This document shows, one piece after another, positions 1 through 5,849 of a stretch of DNA of 5,849 nucleotides (positions within the stretch are counted from its first letter, which is position 1; each line of letters starts with the position of its first letter). The notes beneath the pieces are model-generated. The model saw only the letters and a program-made list of their open reading frames with translations, had not been told where the DNA came from and did not search any database. Origin of the DNA: a bacterium (GTDB lineage: Bacteria; Zixibacteria; MSB-5A5; GN15; FEB-12). The position numbers and the translations under genes were made by a program. Where the stretch lies: the NCBI GenBank assembly GCA_030668045.1, contig DAOUUR010000171.1, positions 1 to 5,849 of the forward strand. The letters run 5' to 3'.

Positions 1-2
1 CA

Positions 3-1085
3 AAACATCTCGACCTGACCCTGTCGCGCTCCAAGTTTGAACAACTCTGCGACAATTTGATTCAACGCACTGCCGAACCGTGTCGTCGCGCTCTTGCCGA
101 TGCCAAACTATCGACCGGTGATATTGATGAGGTTGTTTTGGTTGGTGGGATGACACGTATGCCCAAGGTGATCGAACTGACCAAAGAACTGTTTGGCAAG
201 GAACCGCACAAAGGCGTAAACCCCGATGAGGTCGTTGCTGTTGGCGCGGCTATTCAGGGTGGCGTCCTGGCGGGTGACATGCAGGATATCGTCCTGTTGG
301 ATGTCTCGCCGCTCTCGCTCGGTATCGAAACGCTGGGTGGTGTCAATACCAAATTGATCGAGCGTAACACAACTATACCCACCAAGAAATCACAGATATT
401 TTCAACTGCCGACGACAACCAGACGGCGGTATCGATCCATGTGTTGCAGGGTGAACGGAAAATGGCTATCGACAACCGTACCCTCGGTCGCTTTGATCTG
501 GTCGGGATCCCGGCGGCACCCCGAGGCATGCCACAGATCGAGGTCGGGTTTGATATCGACGCCAACGGTATCGTTCATGTCTCGGCGAAGGATAAGGCAA
601 CCGGCAAAGAGCAGTCGATTCGTATCGAGGTCTCATCCAGTCTCTCTGATGAGGAGATCAATCGCATGGTTGACGACGCCGACAAGTTCTCCGAGGAAGA
701 CGAGAAAAAGGCCGCTCTGATCCAGGCACGCAACGAAGCCGATCAACTTGTCTATTCTACGGAGAAGACGGTCAAGGAACACGGCGATAAGATATCCGAC
801 GATGAAAAGAAAAAGGTTGAAGAGGCCATCAAGAAAGTCAAAGACGTTCTCGACAGTGAGTCGGTGGAAACTATCAATGCCGCCAAGGAAGAGCTGATGG
901 CTGCGTCGCACAAGATTGCCGAGGAGATGTACAAAGCTTCGCAGTCTGAGGCTGCCGCCGGTGATGCGCCGGGTGCGGCTGCCGGAGCCGAGCAGCCTGC
1001 TGATGGTGCCGAAACCGAATCGGGTCAGTCGAAGGACGGAGCGGTCGATGCCGACTTCGAAGTCGTCGATGATGACAAGAGCTAA
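3..1085 (+). CDS. dnaK: Molecular chaperone DnaK (Hsp70), C-terminal part; 5' end outside window
   Basis: DnaK is the ATP-driven cytosolic Hsp70 chaperone that binds unfolded segments together with DnaJ and GrpE. The frame is open from the left edge (first full codon at base 3), and residues before the TTG at 57 ([15 protein letters not shown]) already match Hsp70, so 57 is not the start. About 360 residues are visible and roughly 290 N-terminal ones are missing, judged against the E. coli protein. In order: the end of the ATPase domain with the nucleotide-site motif [10 protein letters not shown] (about 135-164), [11 protein letters not shown], the allosteric linker VLLD (291-302), the substrate-binding beta domain starting [12 protein letters not shown] and including [27 protein letters not shown] and [10 protein letters not shown], then the charged helical lid, an Ala/Gly-rich stretch and the acidic tail [12 protein letters not shown]. 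The TAA stop lies 10 nt before dnaJ. It is intact, with no missing family motif in the visible part. Confidence 0.98.
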   Translation, partial: KHLDLTLSRSKFEQLCDNLIQRTAEPCRRALADAKLSTGDIDEVVLVGGMTRMPKVIELTKELFGKEPHKGVNPDEVVAVGAAIQGGVLAGDMQDIVLLDVSPLSLGIETLGGVNTKLIERNTTIPTKKSQIFSTADDNQTAVSIHVLQGERKMAIDNRTLGRFDLVGIPAAPRGMPQIEVGFDIDANGIVHVSAKDKATGKEQSIRIEVSSSLSDEEINRMVDDADKFSEEDEKKAALIQARNEADQLVYSTEKTVKEHGDKISDDEKKKVEEAIKKVKDVLDSESVETINAAKEELMAASHKIAEEMYKASQSEAAAGDAPGAAAGAEQPADGAETESGQSKDGAVDADFEVVDDDKS

Positions 1086-1095
1086 GCGGTAGCGC

Positions 1096-2250
1096 ATGAG
1101 CAAGAGGGATTATTATGAGGTACTCGGGGTTGGGCGTGATGCCGACGAGGCTGTTGTCAAATCGGCCTATCGCAAACTGGCGCTGAAGTATCATCCCGAC
1201 CGAAACCCCGGCAACGACCAGGCCGAAGAGAGTTTCAAGGAGGCAACCGAAGCCTACGAGATCCTCAAGGACGCACAGAAACGTCAGGCGTACGACCAGT
1301 TTGGACATGCCGGGCTGGGTCAGGGTGCGGGGTTTGGTGGTTTTGACGGCGGTGGGTTCGATGTCAGCGATGCACTTCGGGCTTTCATGCGTGACTTTGG
1401 TTCTGGATCAATCTTTGAGGAATTTTTCGGCATGGGTTCAGGAGGGGCGCGACGCCAGAGAAATCGTGGCGAGGACCTCCGCATTCAGATCGGGCCGACG
1501 CTCGAAGAGATTGCTACCGGAGTTACTAAATCTATCAAGGTGAAACGGCTGATTCGCTGTGATACTTGCGGCGGCTCCGGGGTTGCCGCTGGTTCCTCCA
1601 AGAGTACGTGCCATCAGTGTCAGGGTGCTGGACAGGTGCGAACGGTAACGCGTACTTTTCTTGGTACCGTCCAGCAGGTGCAGCCGTGCAATGTGTGTCG
1701 TGGTTCCGGCGAGATAATTGCCAACGCCTGCCGCTCTTGCAATGGTGATGGACGGGTGCGTGGTTCTTCGACTGTCGATGTCAAGATTCCACCCGGGGTG
1801 GCCAGCGGTAACTATATGACGCTGGAAAACATGGGCAATTCCGCACCCCACAACGGTGAACCGGGCGACCTGATTGTCATTTTCGAAGAGAAGAAGCACG
1901 ATATCTTCACACGTCACGGTGACAATGTCATCTGTGATTTCCCGGTCTCGTTCACCCTGGCGGCAATGGGGGGAGAGATCAACGTTCCGACCTTAAGCGG
2001 AGAGGAAACGCTTAAGATTCCCGCCGGAACTCAGCCGGGGAAAGTCTTCAAGCTTCGCGGTAAGGGTATCCCGCATCTGCATCGTCACGGCAAAGGCGAC
2101 GAGCTTGTTCGGGTCTTTGTCTGGGTGCCGACAAAACTGAGCATCAATGACAAGAAGCTGCTGAAGGAACTTTCCGGGTCCGAATCATTCCGTCCACCGA
2201 AAGCAGGGAAATCGTTTCTGGATAAACTGAAAGGCACTCTCGGCGTATGA
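1096..2250 (+). CDS. dnaJ: Chaperone protein DnaJ (Hsp40, class I/type A)
   Basis: DnaJ is the co-chaperone that delivers substrates to DnaK and stimulates its ATPase; it is cytosolic and dimeric. The 384-residue product is close to the E. coli length (376) and has the full type A layout. The J domain covers about residues 4-70 with the HPD motif at 33-35. The Gly/Phe-rich linker is about 70-115 and includes SIFEEFFG. The zinc domain has four CxxCxGxG modules with cysteine pairs 155/158, 172/175, 198/201 and 212/215, all eight cysteines present. The C-terminal substrate-binding and dimerisation domains follow (for example [41 protein letters not shown]). The ATG at 1096 is chosen because [12 protein letters not shown] is the standard DnaJ N-terminus; no clear Shine-Dalgarno precedes it. 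The gene lies 10 nt after dnaK, and its TGA overlaps the prmA ATG (ATGA at 2247-2250), suggesting translational coupling. Confidence 0.99.
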   Translation: MSKRDYYEVLGVGRDADEAVVKSAYRKLALKYHPDRNPGNDQAEESFKEATEAYEILKDAQKRQAYDQFGHAGLGQGAGFGGFDGGGFDVSDALRAFMRDFGSGSIFEEFFGMGSGGARRQRNRGEDLRIQIGPTLEEIATGVTKSIKVKRLIRCDTCGGSGVAAGSSKSTCHQCQGAGQVRTVTRTFLGTVQQVQPCNVCRGSGEIIANACRSCNGDGRVRGSSTVDVKIPPGVASGNYMTLENMGNSAPHNGEPGDLIVIFEEKKHDIFTRHGDNVICDFPVSFTLAAMGGEINVPTLSGEETLKIPAGTQPGKVFKLRGKGIPHLHRHGKGDELVRVFVWVPTKLSINDKKLLKELSGSESFRPPKAGKSFLDKLKGTLGV

Positions 2251-3137
2251 GCAACTCCTCTGACAAACCGAACGCCTACCTTGAAGTCAGGTTGGAAGTA
2301 CCAACCACGCTTTCCGACACAGTATGCAATTTTATAATTGATAATATCTGTTCCGGTCTCGTTTTGGAAGAAGAAGAGGGTAGCCCTCTGACCTCAATCG
2401 TATTTTACGTCCCGACCAGTGACGATAAAGATTACGCCGTCAAGCTCGGAGGCTATCTGGCCGAGCTGGTGGGAAAGGAAATGCCGAGCGTTCCTGCGCT
2501 CCGGAGAAAAGTAATCAGGAATCTGGAATGGACCGAGCAGTACAAAAAATCGATCAAGCCAATTCGTGTTGATCCCGACGTTCTGATCCGTCCTCCCTGG
2601 GCAAAGGTCCCAGCCGGTATAAAGCAGGATATTATTATTGAGCCGAAGATGGCGTTTGGTACTGGTAGTCATGAGACGACCCGAACCTGTTTGCGTCTTA
2701 TTCGCGGGCGGTTCAATTGGCCGGGGAGATTTCTTGATGTTGGCTGCGGGTCGGGAGTGCTCTCGATTTTGGCCGACCGGATGGGCGCTACATATATCAA
2801 AGCGCTTGATTACGATATTGCCGCGGTGGATAACACCAACGAGAATTTTGTGATCAACAAAGTGAAAGCTCCCCACGATGTAGTCCTCGGTTCACTGGAA
2901 CAATGTGAGAACGATGAACCGTACGGCTTTGTGGTTGCCAATATAATCAAGAGCGTCATCCTGCCACGAATTCCACAATTGGCTGCGCTGGTTGCTACCG
3001 GTGGCACGATGATCCTATCTGGTCTCCTTGAACCGGACCTTCCGGAAGTATCGGCTGCTCTCTCAGAGACTGGACTTGACAACTATGAAACCGTTAACGA
3101 GAACGAGTGGTTTTCGTTCATAGTTGTTCGAGACTAA
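2247..3137 (+). CDS. prmA: Ribosomal protein L11 methyltransferase PrmA
   Basis: PrmA uses S-adenosylmethionine to methylate amino groups of ribosomal protein L11 in the cytosol. The 296-residue product has the family's two-part build. A small N-terminal L11-recognition domain comes first (through [11 protein letters not shown]), then the linker region [14 protein letters not shown] and IRPPW. The class I Rossmann methyltransferase domain has the PrmA signature [11 protein letters not shown] at residues 135-145, the SAM-binding motif I DVGCGSG at 164-170, an acidic motif II in KALDYD, and the VANII segment where the family has its substrate-side 'AN' motif, followed by the [10 protein letters not shown] strand. 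The start ATG overlaps the dnaJ stop by 4 nt. A weak purine run (GAAAGG) lies about 12 nt upstream inside dnaJ. Length and motifs look normal for an active enzyme. Position directly after dnaJ and before rsmE matches the conserved heat-shock/ribosome-modification cluster. Confidence 0.97.
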   Translation: MSNSSDKPNAYLEVRLEVPTTLSDTVCNFIIDNICSGLVLEEEEGSPLTSIVFYVPTSDDKDYAVKLGGYLAELVGKEMPSVPALRRKVIRNLEWTEQYKKSIKPIRVDPDVLIRPPWAKVPAGIKQDIIIEPKMAFGTGSHETTRTCLRLIRGRFNWPGRFLDVGCGSGVLSILADRMGATYIKALDYDIAAVDNTNENFVINKVKAPHDVVLGSLEQCENDEPYGFVVANIIKSVILPRIPQLAALVATGGTMILSGLLEPDLPEVSAALSETGLDNYETVNENEWFSFIVVRD

Positions 3138-3141
3138 AAAC

Positions 3142-3891
3142 GTGGAAACGCCTGTCTTTTATGCCCCTCCCGAGTCGTTTGAAGGGGACGATGTCTCGCT
3201 GTCAGCCGATGAATCCCGCCATGCTACACGCGTGATGCGGCTCGCTCTCGGCGCTCAGGTTATTGTGATTGATGGGCTCGGCTCCGCCTGGAGGGGGACG
3301 ATCTCCCGGGTAGGACCGAGGAAACCGGTGGAAGTGCGCCTGCATGCGGAAGTGCGGAACTTCGGTGAACCGGCTGTTATTCTCACGCTGGCCGCTGGTA
3401 TCTCAAGCGGCTCCAAGTTTGATACCGTCGTTGAGAAGGGCACCGAACTTGGTGTGAAGCGTTTCGTACCTTTGCTCACTGAGAAATCAATGGTTAAAGT
3501 TGATGATCCTCGTCGCGGTCGCAGTCGCCGCACTCGGTTGGAAAAAGTTGCGTTGGCGGCTATCAAGCAGTGTCGTCGGTCGTATCGCCCCGAGATCACG
3601 GTGCCAACAAAGTTTTCCGACTATCTAAGCGAAACCGATACTGATTCGATCAATCTCATTTTTCATCCATCGGCGAGCAAGGAGACCCTCAATGATATTC
3701 TTGCCGGGCAGAAGCCCAGACGGGTGTCGCTGTTGTTGGGGCCAGAAGCTGGCTTCTCTGAGGATGAGCTTGAGACGGCGGTTAAGGCTGGCTATACTCC
3801 GGTCTCGCTGGGGGAACGAATACTGCGCACCGAAACCGCAGCTCCGATAGCGACGGCTCTGGTGATGAATCTACTGGGTGAGTTGAGTTAA
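3142..3891 (+). CDS. rsmE: 16S rRNA (uracil-1498-N3)-methyltransferase RsmE
   Basis: RsmE methylates N3 of U1498 in 16S rRNA within the 30S subunit, using SAM bound in a trefoil-knot (SPOUT) fold. The product is 249 residues from the GTG at 3142. The N-terminal PUA-like RNA-binding domain contains VFYAPP and the SRHATRVMRL segment. The SPOUT domain starts around LTLAAGISSGSKFDTVVEKGTELGV and includes AAIKQCRRSY. The knot carries GPEAGFS at 200-206 (usual form GPEGGF) and LGERILRTETA, with G224 to A233. The GTG start is preferred because RsmE proteins normally begin only a few residues before the (R/V)FY segment and because it avoids overlapping prmA (4-nt gap). An in-frame TTG at 3124 would add six residues and overlap prmA by 14 nt. 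Neither has a good ribosome binding site. The Ala in the knot motif is a mild oddity; otherwise the gene looks intact. Confidence 0.95.
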   Translation: METPVFYAPPESFEGDDVSLSADESRHATRVMRLALGAQVIVIDGLGSAWRGTISRVGPRKPVEVRLHAEVRNFGEPAVILTLAAGISSGSKFDTVVEKGTELGVKRFVPLLTEKSMVKVDDPRRGRSRRTRLEKVALAAIKQCRRSYRPEITVPTKFSDYLSETDTDSINLIFHPSASKETLNDILAGQKPRRVSLLLGPEAGFSEDELETAVKAGYTPVSLGERILRTETAAPIATALVMNLLGELS

Positions 3892-3897
3892 TCTCAA
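3883..3897. repeat. Short perfect inverted repeat over the rsmE stop codon
   Basis: TTGAG (3883-3887) and CTCAA (3893-3897) are perfect reverse complements separated by 5 nt (TTAAT) that contain the TAA stop of rsmE. The left arm coincides with the candidate -35 box. As RNA it would form a weak, AT-rich 5-bp hairpin with no T-run behind it, so it is not a convincing intrinsic terminator. As DNA it could be a small operator half-site pair, but a 5-bp repeat can easily arise by chance. Confidence 0.3.
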
Positions 3898-3910
3898 TAT
3901 TTCCGATAAT
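3883..3910 (+). promoter_or_regulatory. Candidate sigma70-type promoter before the prepilin peptidase gene
   Basis: TTGAGT at 3883-3888 (4 of 6 matches to TTGACA) and GATAAT at 3905-3910 (5 of 6 matches to TATAAT) are separated by 16 nt, close to the ideal 17. Transcription would start around 3916-3918, only a few bases before the ATG at 3920, giving an almost leaderless message. That agrees with the lack of a Shine-Dalgarno sequence there. The -35 element lies in the last codons of rsmE. This is pattern matching only; the organism's sigma factor preferences are unknown. Confidence 0.35.
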
Positions 3911-3919
3911 AGTATTGTT

Positions 3920-4702
3920 ATGACAGAACTGATCTTTATTATAGTAGGTCTGGTCGGTCTGGTGATCGGATCATTTCTGAATGTTGTGATCTATCGGGTT
4001 CCGCGTCAGGTGCGGTTTTTGGCCAGCAGGTCGGTTTGTCCGCAGTGCAAAGGTCAACTTCGTTGGTATCATAATGTACCTGTTCTCAGCTATATTTTTC
4101 TCCGTGGCCGGTGCGGTTTCTGTGGCGTAAGCATTTCTGCTCGGTATCCTCTGGTGGAGATTCTGAACACTCTGTTTTTTGTTTATTTCTACTGGCAGTG
4201 TGGCCTTTCCCTCCAGTTCGGTGTTTTCGCTTTTCTGGGGGCGGTGCTCCTGTGCATCTTCTTTATCGATCTCGATTTTCAGATCATTCCTGATGTAATC
4301 ACCTTGCCGGGGATGGTTATCGGCTTGGGCATTTCTTTGCTTCCCGGTGGAATCGGAATTGCTCAAGCGTCTATCGGATTGCTGGTCGGTGGCGGAGTGT
4401 TGTATCTGGTGGCTCTGTTCGGTGACTTCATTTTTAAGAAGGAGTCGATGGGTGGGGGGGATATCAAGATGGCGGCGATGCTCGGTGCCTTTCTTGGCTG
4501 GCAGAAAGTTGTCTTTGTTTTCATGGCATCGGCCTGTATCGGGCTGGTTGTGTCGCTTGTGCTGATGGCTTTTTCCGCTAAACTCAGGCAGGAGCGGGTA
4601 GTTCCGTTCGGGCCGTTTCTGGCGGCTGCAGCGATGGTCGCGATCATCTATGGTGACCAGATAATCGGTTTCTATATTGCCAATTTCCTATCTGGAAACT
4701 AG
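3920..4702 (+). CDS. pilD: Type IV prepilin peptidase / N-methyltransferase (A24 family)
   Basis: This inner-membrane aspartyl protease cleaves the short leader of type IV prepilins or type II secretion pseudopilins and N-methylates the new N-terminus. The 260-residue product has the complete bifunctional layout. It begins with membrane helix GLVGLVIGSFLNVVIYRVPR (10-29), then the cytosolic zinc-type loop with C40-P-Q-C43 and C65-G-F-C68 flanking NVPVLSY. Several further hydrophobic helices follow, with the aspartates of IDLDFQIIPD (D117, D119, D125) and the second catalytic motif GGGD at 178-181 (family GxGD). The length fits PilD/PulO/GspO proteins. No pilin or secretion gene is visible, so pilus versus type II secretion use cannot be decided; pilD is used as the family name. 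The ATG at 3920 is 28 nt after rsmE, places the first helix correctly and has no Shine-Dalgarno. A seven-G run at 4454-4460 encodes part of the GGGD motif. Confidence 0.95.
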   Translation: MTELIFIIVGLVGLVIGSFLNVVIYRVPRQVRFLASRSVCPQCKGQLRWYHNVPVLSYIFLRGRCGFCGVSISARYPLVEILNTLFFVYFYWQCGLSLQFGVFAFLGAVLLCIFFIDLDFQIIPDVITLPGMVIGLGISLLPGGIGIAQASIGLLVGGGVLYLVALFGDFIFKKESMGGGDIKMAAMLGAFLGWQKVVFVFMASACIGLVVSLVLMAFSAKLRQERVVPFGPFLAAAAMVAIIYGDQIIGFYIANFLSGN

Positions 4703-4733
4703 GCGAGTATCTCTCCAAATCGAGCGTTTTTTA

Positions 4734-4741
4734 CCGATAAT
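4734..4741 (+). promoter_or_regulatory. CCGATAAT element before the kinase gene (possible -10 region)
   Basis: CCGATAAT at 4734-4741 repeats exactly the octamer at 3903-3910 upstream of the prepilin peptidase gene, and it ends 12 nt before the next ATG (9 nt in the other case). GATAAT would be a 5-of-6 match to a sigma70 -10 box, but I see no good -35 box 16-18 nt upstream here. A run of six T (4727-4732) directly precedes it. It may be a weak promoter, part of a shared regulatory site, or chance. Confidence 0.22.
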
Positions 4742-4753
4742 CTTTACAGGACC

Positions 4754-5849
4754 ATGAAGAAGCCCCAATACAAATTTGAGTCCGAAGTGCATCTCGGACT
4801 GCTGGTAATCATTTTCATACTGCTGTTTCTGAATTTTGCTGTCAACTATACTGTCTACCTGACTCGATCCCGCCTCCATGATCAGACCGGTTTGGCTCTG
4901 CACAACGCCGCGGTTATCGCAGCGCGAACTATCGAGAGCAGCACTATCGGTGACCCTACTGCAGATCAGATGGCGCAATTCAAACGGGATTTGAAGCTGA
5001 CATTGATATCCGTGCTGCCGTCACGACCGTGGTCCGATGACAGTGAGGCTCGCGATCAGTGGCTGGCGACCGTCTCGGCAAAGCTACAGGTAGGGGACAG
5101 CGATAAAATCGCGCGGCGGTTGCTTAACCTGGAACCACAAAATGTCAGCAAAGGAGATCGGGGAGAATTCTACTATCTTTATCCTCTGGACGGTGATCAA
5201 TTGCTGGTTCTTTCACAGCAGGCACCGGTGCTGGGATACCTTGAGGAAGCCAGCAGCAACATTCTGTATGTCGGTATTGTGGCCACCCTGATTGTTGCCG
5301 GTATCTATGTCCTGTTGTTGCGGTATATTTTTGCGCCGTTCCGTCGGATTAAAAGGCAGGCGATCAAGGCGGGTCGTTCGGTTGAAAACGACGAAGACGG
5401 TGTCCGTGCCATTGTAGATGATTATGAGAAGATTATCGATGAGCTAAGAGTCAAGGAGCGTGAACTGCTCAAGCTCAACGAAGCTATCCGTCGCAAAGCT
5501 GACTCACTCGAACAGTTCAACCAGTACATCTTGAGTTCGACCGACTCTGGAATCATAACCATGGACAACACCGGGCGGGTGCTATCTGTCAACACTGCAG
5601 CGGAAAAGACTCTCGGCATTGTATCAACCGGCCATATCGGCGCTGATTATCATCTCCTGCTATCTCCCTGTGAACAACTGACCGAGTTGATCTCGGTATG
5701 CCTGAAAGATCAAAACCCACGTCCGTACACTGAGTATAAGACTTTTTCCGGCTCAGGCGGTCAGCTCTATCTTGGTATTACCGTCTCGGCGGTGACCAAC
5801 GAGATTGATCTGCCGGTTGGTTGGTCCCTGCTAATTAACGATCTGACCG
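4754..5849 (+). CDS. Membrane sensor with PAS domain, probable histidine kinase; 3' end outside window
   Basis: An open frame of 365 codons from the ATG at 4754 reaches the right edge without a stop. A short basic N-terminus (MKKPQYK) is followed by TM1 at about 14-36, an extracytoplasmic region of about 130 residues (38-169) that I do not recognise, and TM2 at about 170-192. Then come a HAMP-like segment (FAPFRRIKRQA, with DDYEKIIDELR further on), a charged coiled coil to about 255, and a PAS domain from about 256 (YILSSTDSGIITMDNTGRV, VNTAAEKTLG) that ends at the window edge with WSLLINDLT. This layout is typical of NtrY/AtoS/ZraS-like sensor kinases, so a HisKA-HATPase unit is expected just outside, but no kinase residue is seen here. 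A diguanylate cyclase or other output domain remains possible. The ATG is chosen because it gives a normal N-terminus before TM1; AGGA lies only 2 nt upstream, too close for a good ribosome site. The gene is 51 nt after the prepilin peptidase gene. Confidence 0.88.
   Translation, partial: MKKPQYKFESEVHLGLLVIIFILLFLNFAVNYTVYLTRSRLHDQTGLALHNAAVIAARTIESSTIGDPTADQMAQFKRDLKLTLISVLPSRPWSDDSEARDQWLATVSAKLQVGDSDKIARRLLNLEPQNVSKGDRGEFYYLYPLDGDQLLVLSQQAPVLGYLEEASSNILYVGIVATLIVAGIYVLLLRYIFAPFRRIKRQAIKAGRSVENDEDGVRAIVDDYEKIIDELRVKERELLKLNEAIRRKADSLEQFNQYILSSTDSGIITMDNTGRVLSVNTAAEKTLGIVSTGHIGADYHLLLSPCEQLTELISVCLKDQNPRPYTEYKTFSGSGGQLYLGITVSAVTNEIDLPVGWSLLINDLT

Noticed and set aside
57..59. TTG at 57 as the start of the dnaK reading frame
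   Set aside because: The frame is open to the window edge and the residues before it match Hsp70, so the true start lies outside the window.
633..1308. Antisense open frames of 144-156 codons opposite dnaK and the start of dnaJ
   Set aside because: They mirror the codon pattern of the real genes, show no family motif, and lie wholly over conserved coding sequence.
1438..1917. Antisense open frame of 159 codons opposite the DnaJ zinc and C-terminal domains
   Set aside because: Shadow of a strongly conserved gene; no recognisable domain or start signal.
2333..2338. Perfect TATAAT inside prmA as an internal promoter
   Set aside because: No acceptable -35 box at 16-18 nt upstream, and it lies in an AT-rich coding patch encoding conserved-type PrmA residues.
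2394..2876. Antisense open frame of 160 codons opposite prmA
   Set aside because: Lies entirely within prmA with no motif; composition explained by the sense gene.
29..3423. Shared 13-mer GCTCCAAGTTTGA in dnaK and rsmE as a repeat
   Set aside because: Both copies encode ordinary residues (S-K-F-E/D) in the same frame phase within unrelated genes; consistent with chance and codon preference.
4070..4078. His-Asn in WYHNVPVLSY of the prepilin peptidase as a functional change
   Set aside because: The position before Asn varies in this family; the cysteines, Asn-x-Pro and catalytic aspartates are all present.
3971..4366. Antisense open frame of 131 codons opposite the prepilin peptidase gene
   Set aside because: The very polar, low-hydrophobicity translation is what is expected opposite a membrane protein gene; no independent support.
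4684..4732. Intrinsic terminator after the prepilin peptidase gene (TTTCC/GGAAA arms, then T6 at 4727-4732)
   Set aside because: The 5-bp AT-rich stem is about 30 nt away from the T-run, and the sequence directly before the T-run forms only a 3-bp stem.

Overview
The window is an uninterrupted run of six co-directional (+ strand) bacterial genes. They are tightly packed, with no RNA gene, mobile element, CRISPR array or long non-coding stretch. From left to right: the 3' half of dnaK (reads in from outside), complete dnaJ, complete prmA, complete rsmE, a complete prepilin peptidase gene (pilD-like), and the 5' part of a membrane-anchored PAS sensor-kinase gene that runs off the right edge without a stop codon.

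The first four genes form a protein-folding and ribosome-modification operon. DnaK and DnaJ are the Hsp70/Hsp40 pair, PrmA methylates ribosomal protein L11, and RsmE methylates U1498 of 16S rRNA. They are joined by a 10-nt gap (dnaK-dnaJ), a 4-nt ATGA overlap (dnaJ-prmA) and a 4-nt gap or an overlap, depending on the rsmE start. The order dnaK-dnaJ-prmA-rsmE is well known from Firmicutes, where hrcA-grpE usually precede it, and also occurs in other phyla. A regulator such as hrcA/CIRCE would lie left of the window.

The last two genes have a different theme: an inner-membrane prepilin peptidase (type IV pilus or type II secretion) and a two-TM sensor with a HAMP-like/coiled-coil linker and a PAS domain. 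They are preceded by slightly larger gaps (28 and 51 nt). The first gap holds a plausible sigma70-type promoter and a small inverted repeat, and both gaps contain the octamer CCGATAAT shortly before the start codon. Expression may therefore be partly separate from the chaperone operon.

Organism: a bacterium with moderate GC (slightly above 50% by eye), few recognisable Shine-Dalgarno sequences, and a DnaK with an acidic '[10 protein letters not shown]' type tail. The mix of a Firmicutes-like chaperone operon order with pilus-type genes and an NtrY/AtoS-like sensor would fit a deep-branching or FCB/Deltaproteobacteria-like lineage (for example Zixibacteria). This placement is a low-confidence guess. 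Most of the window is ordinary housekeeping DNA. The points worth a second look are the junction after rsmE and the unidentified sensor domain of the kinase.
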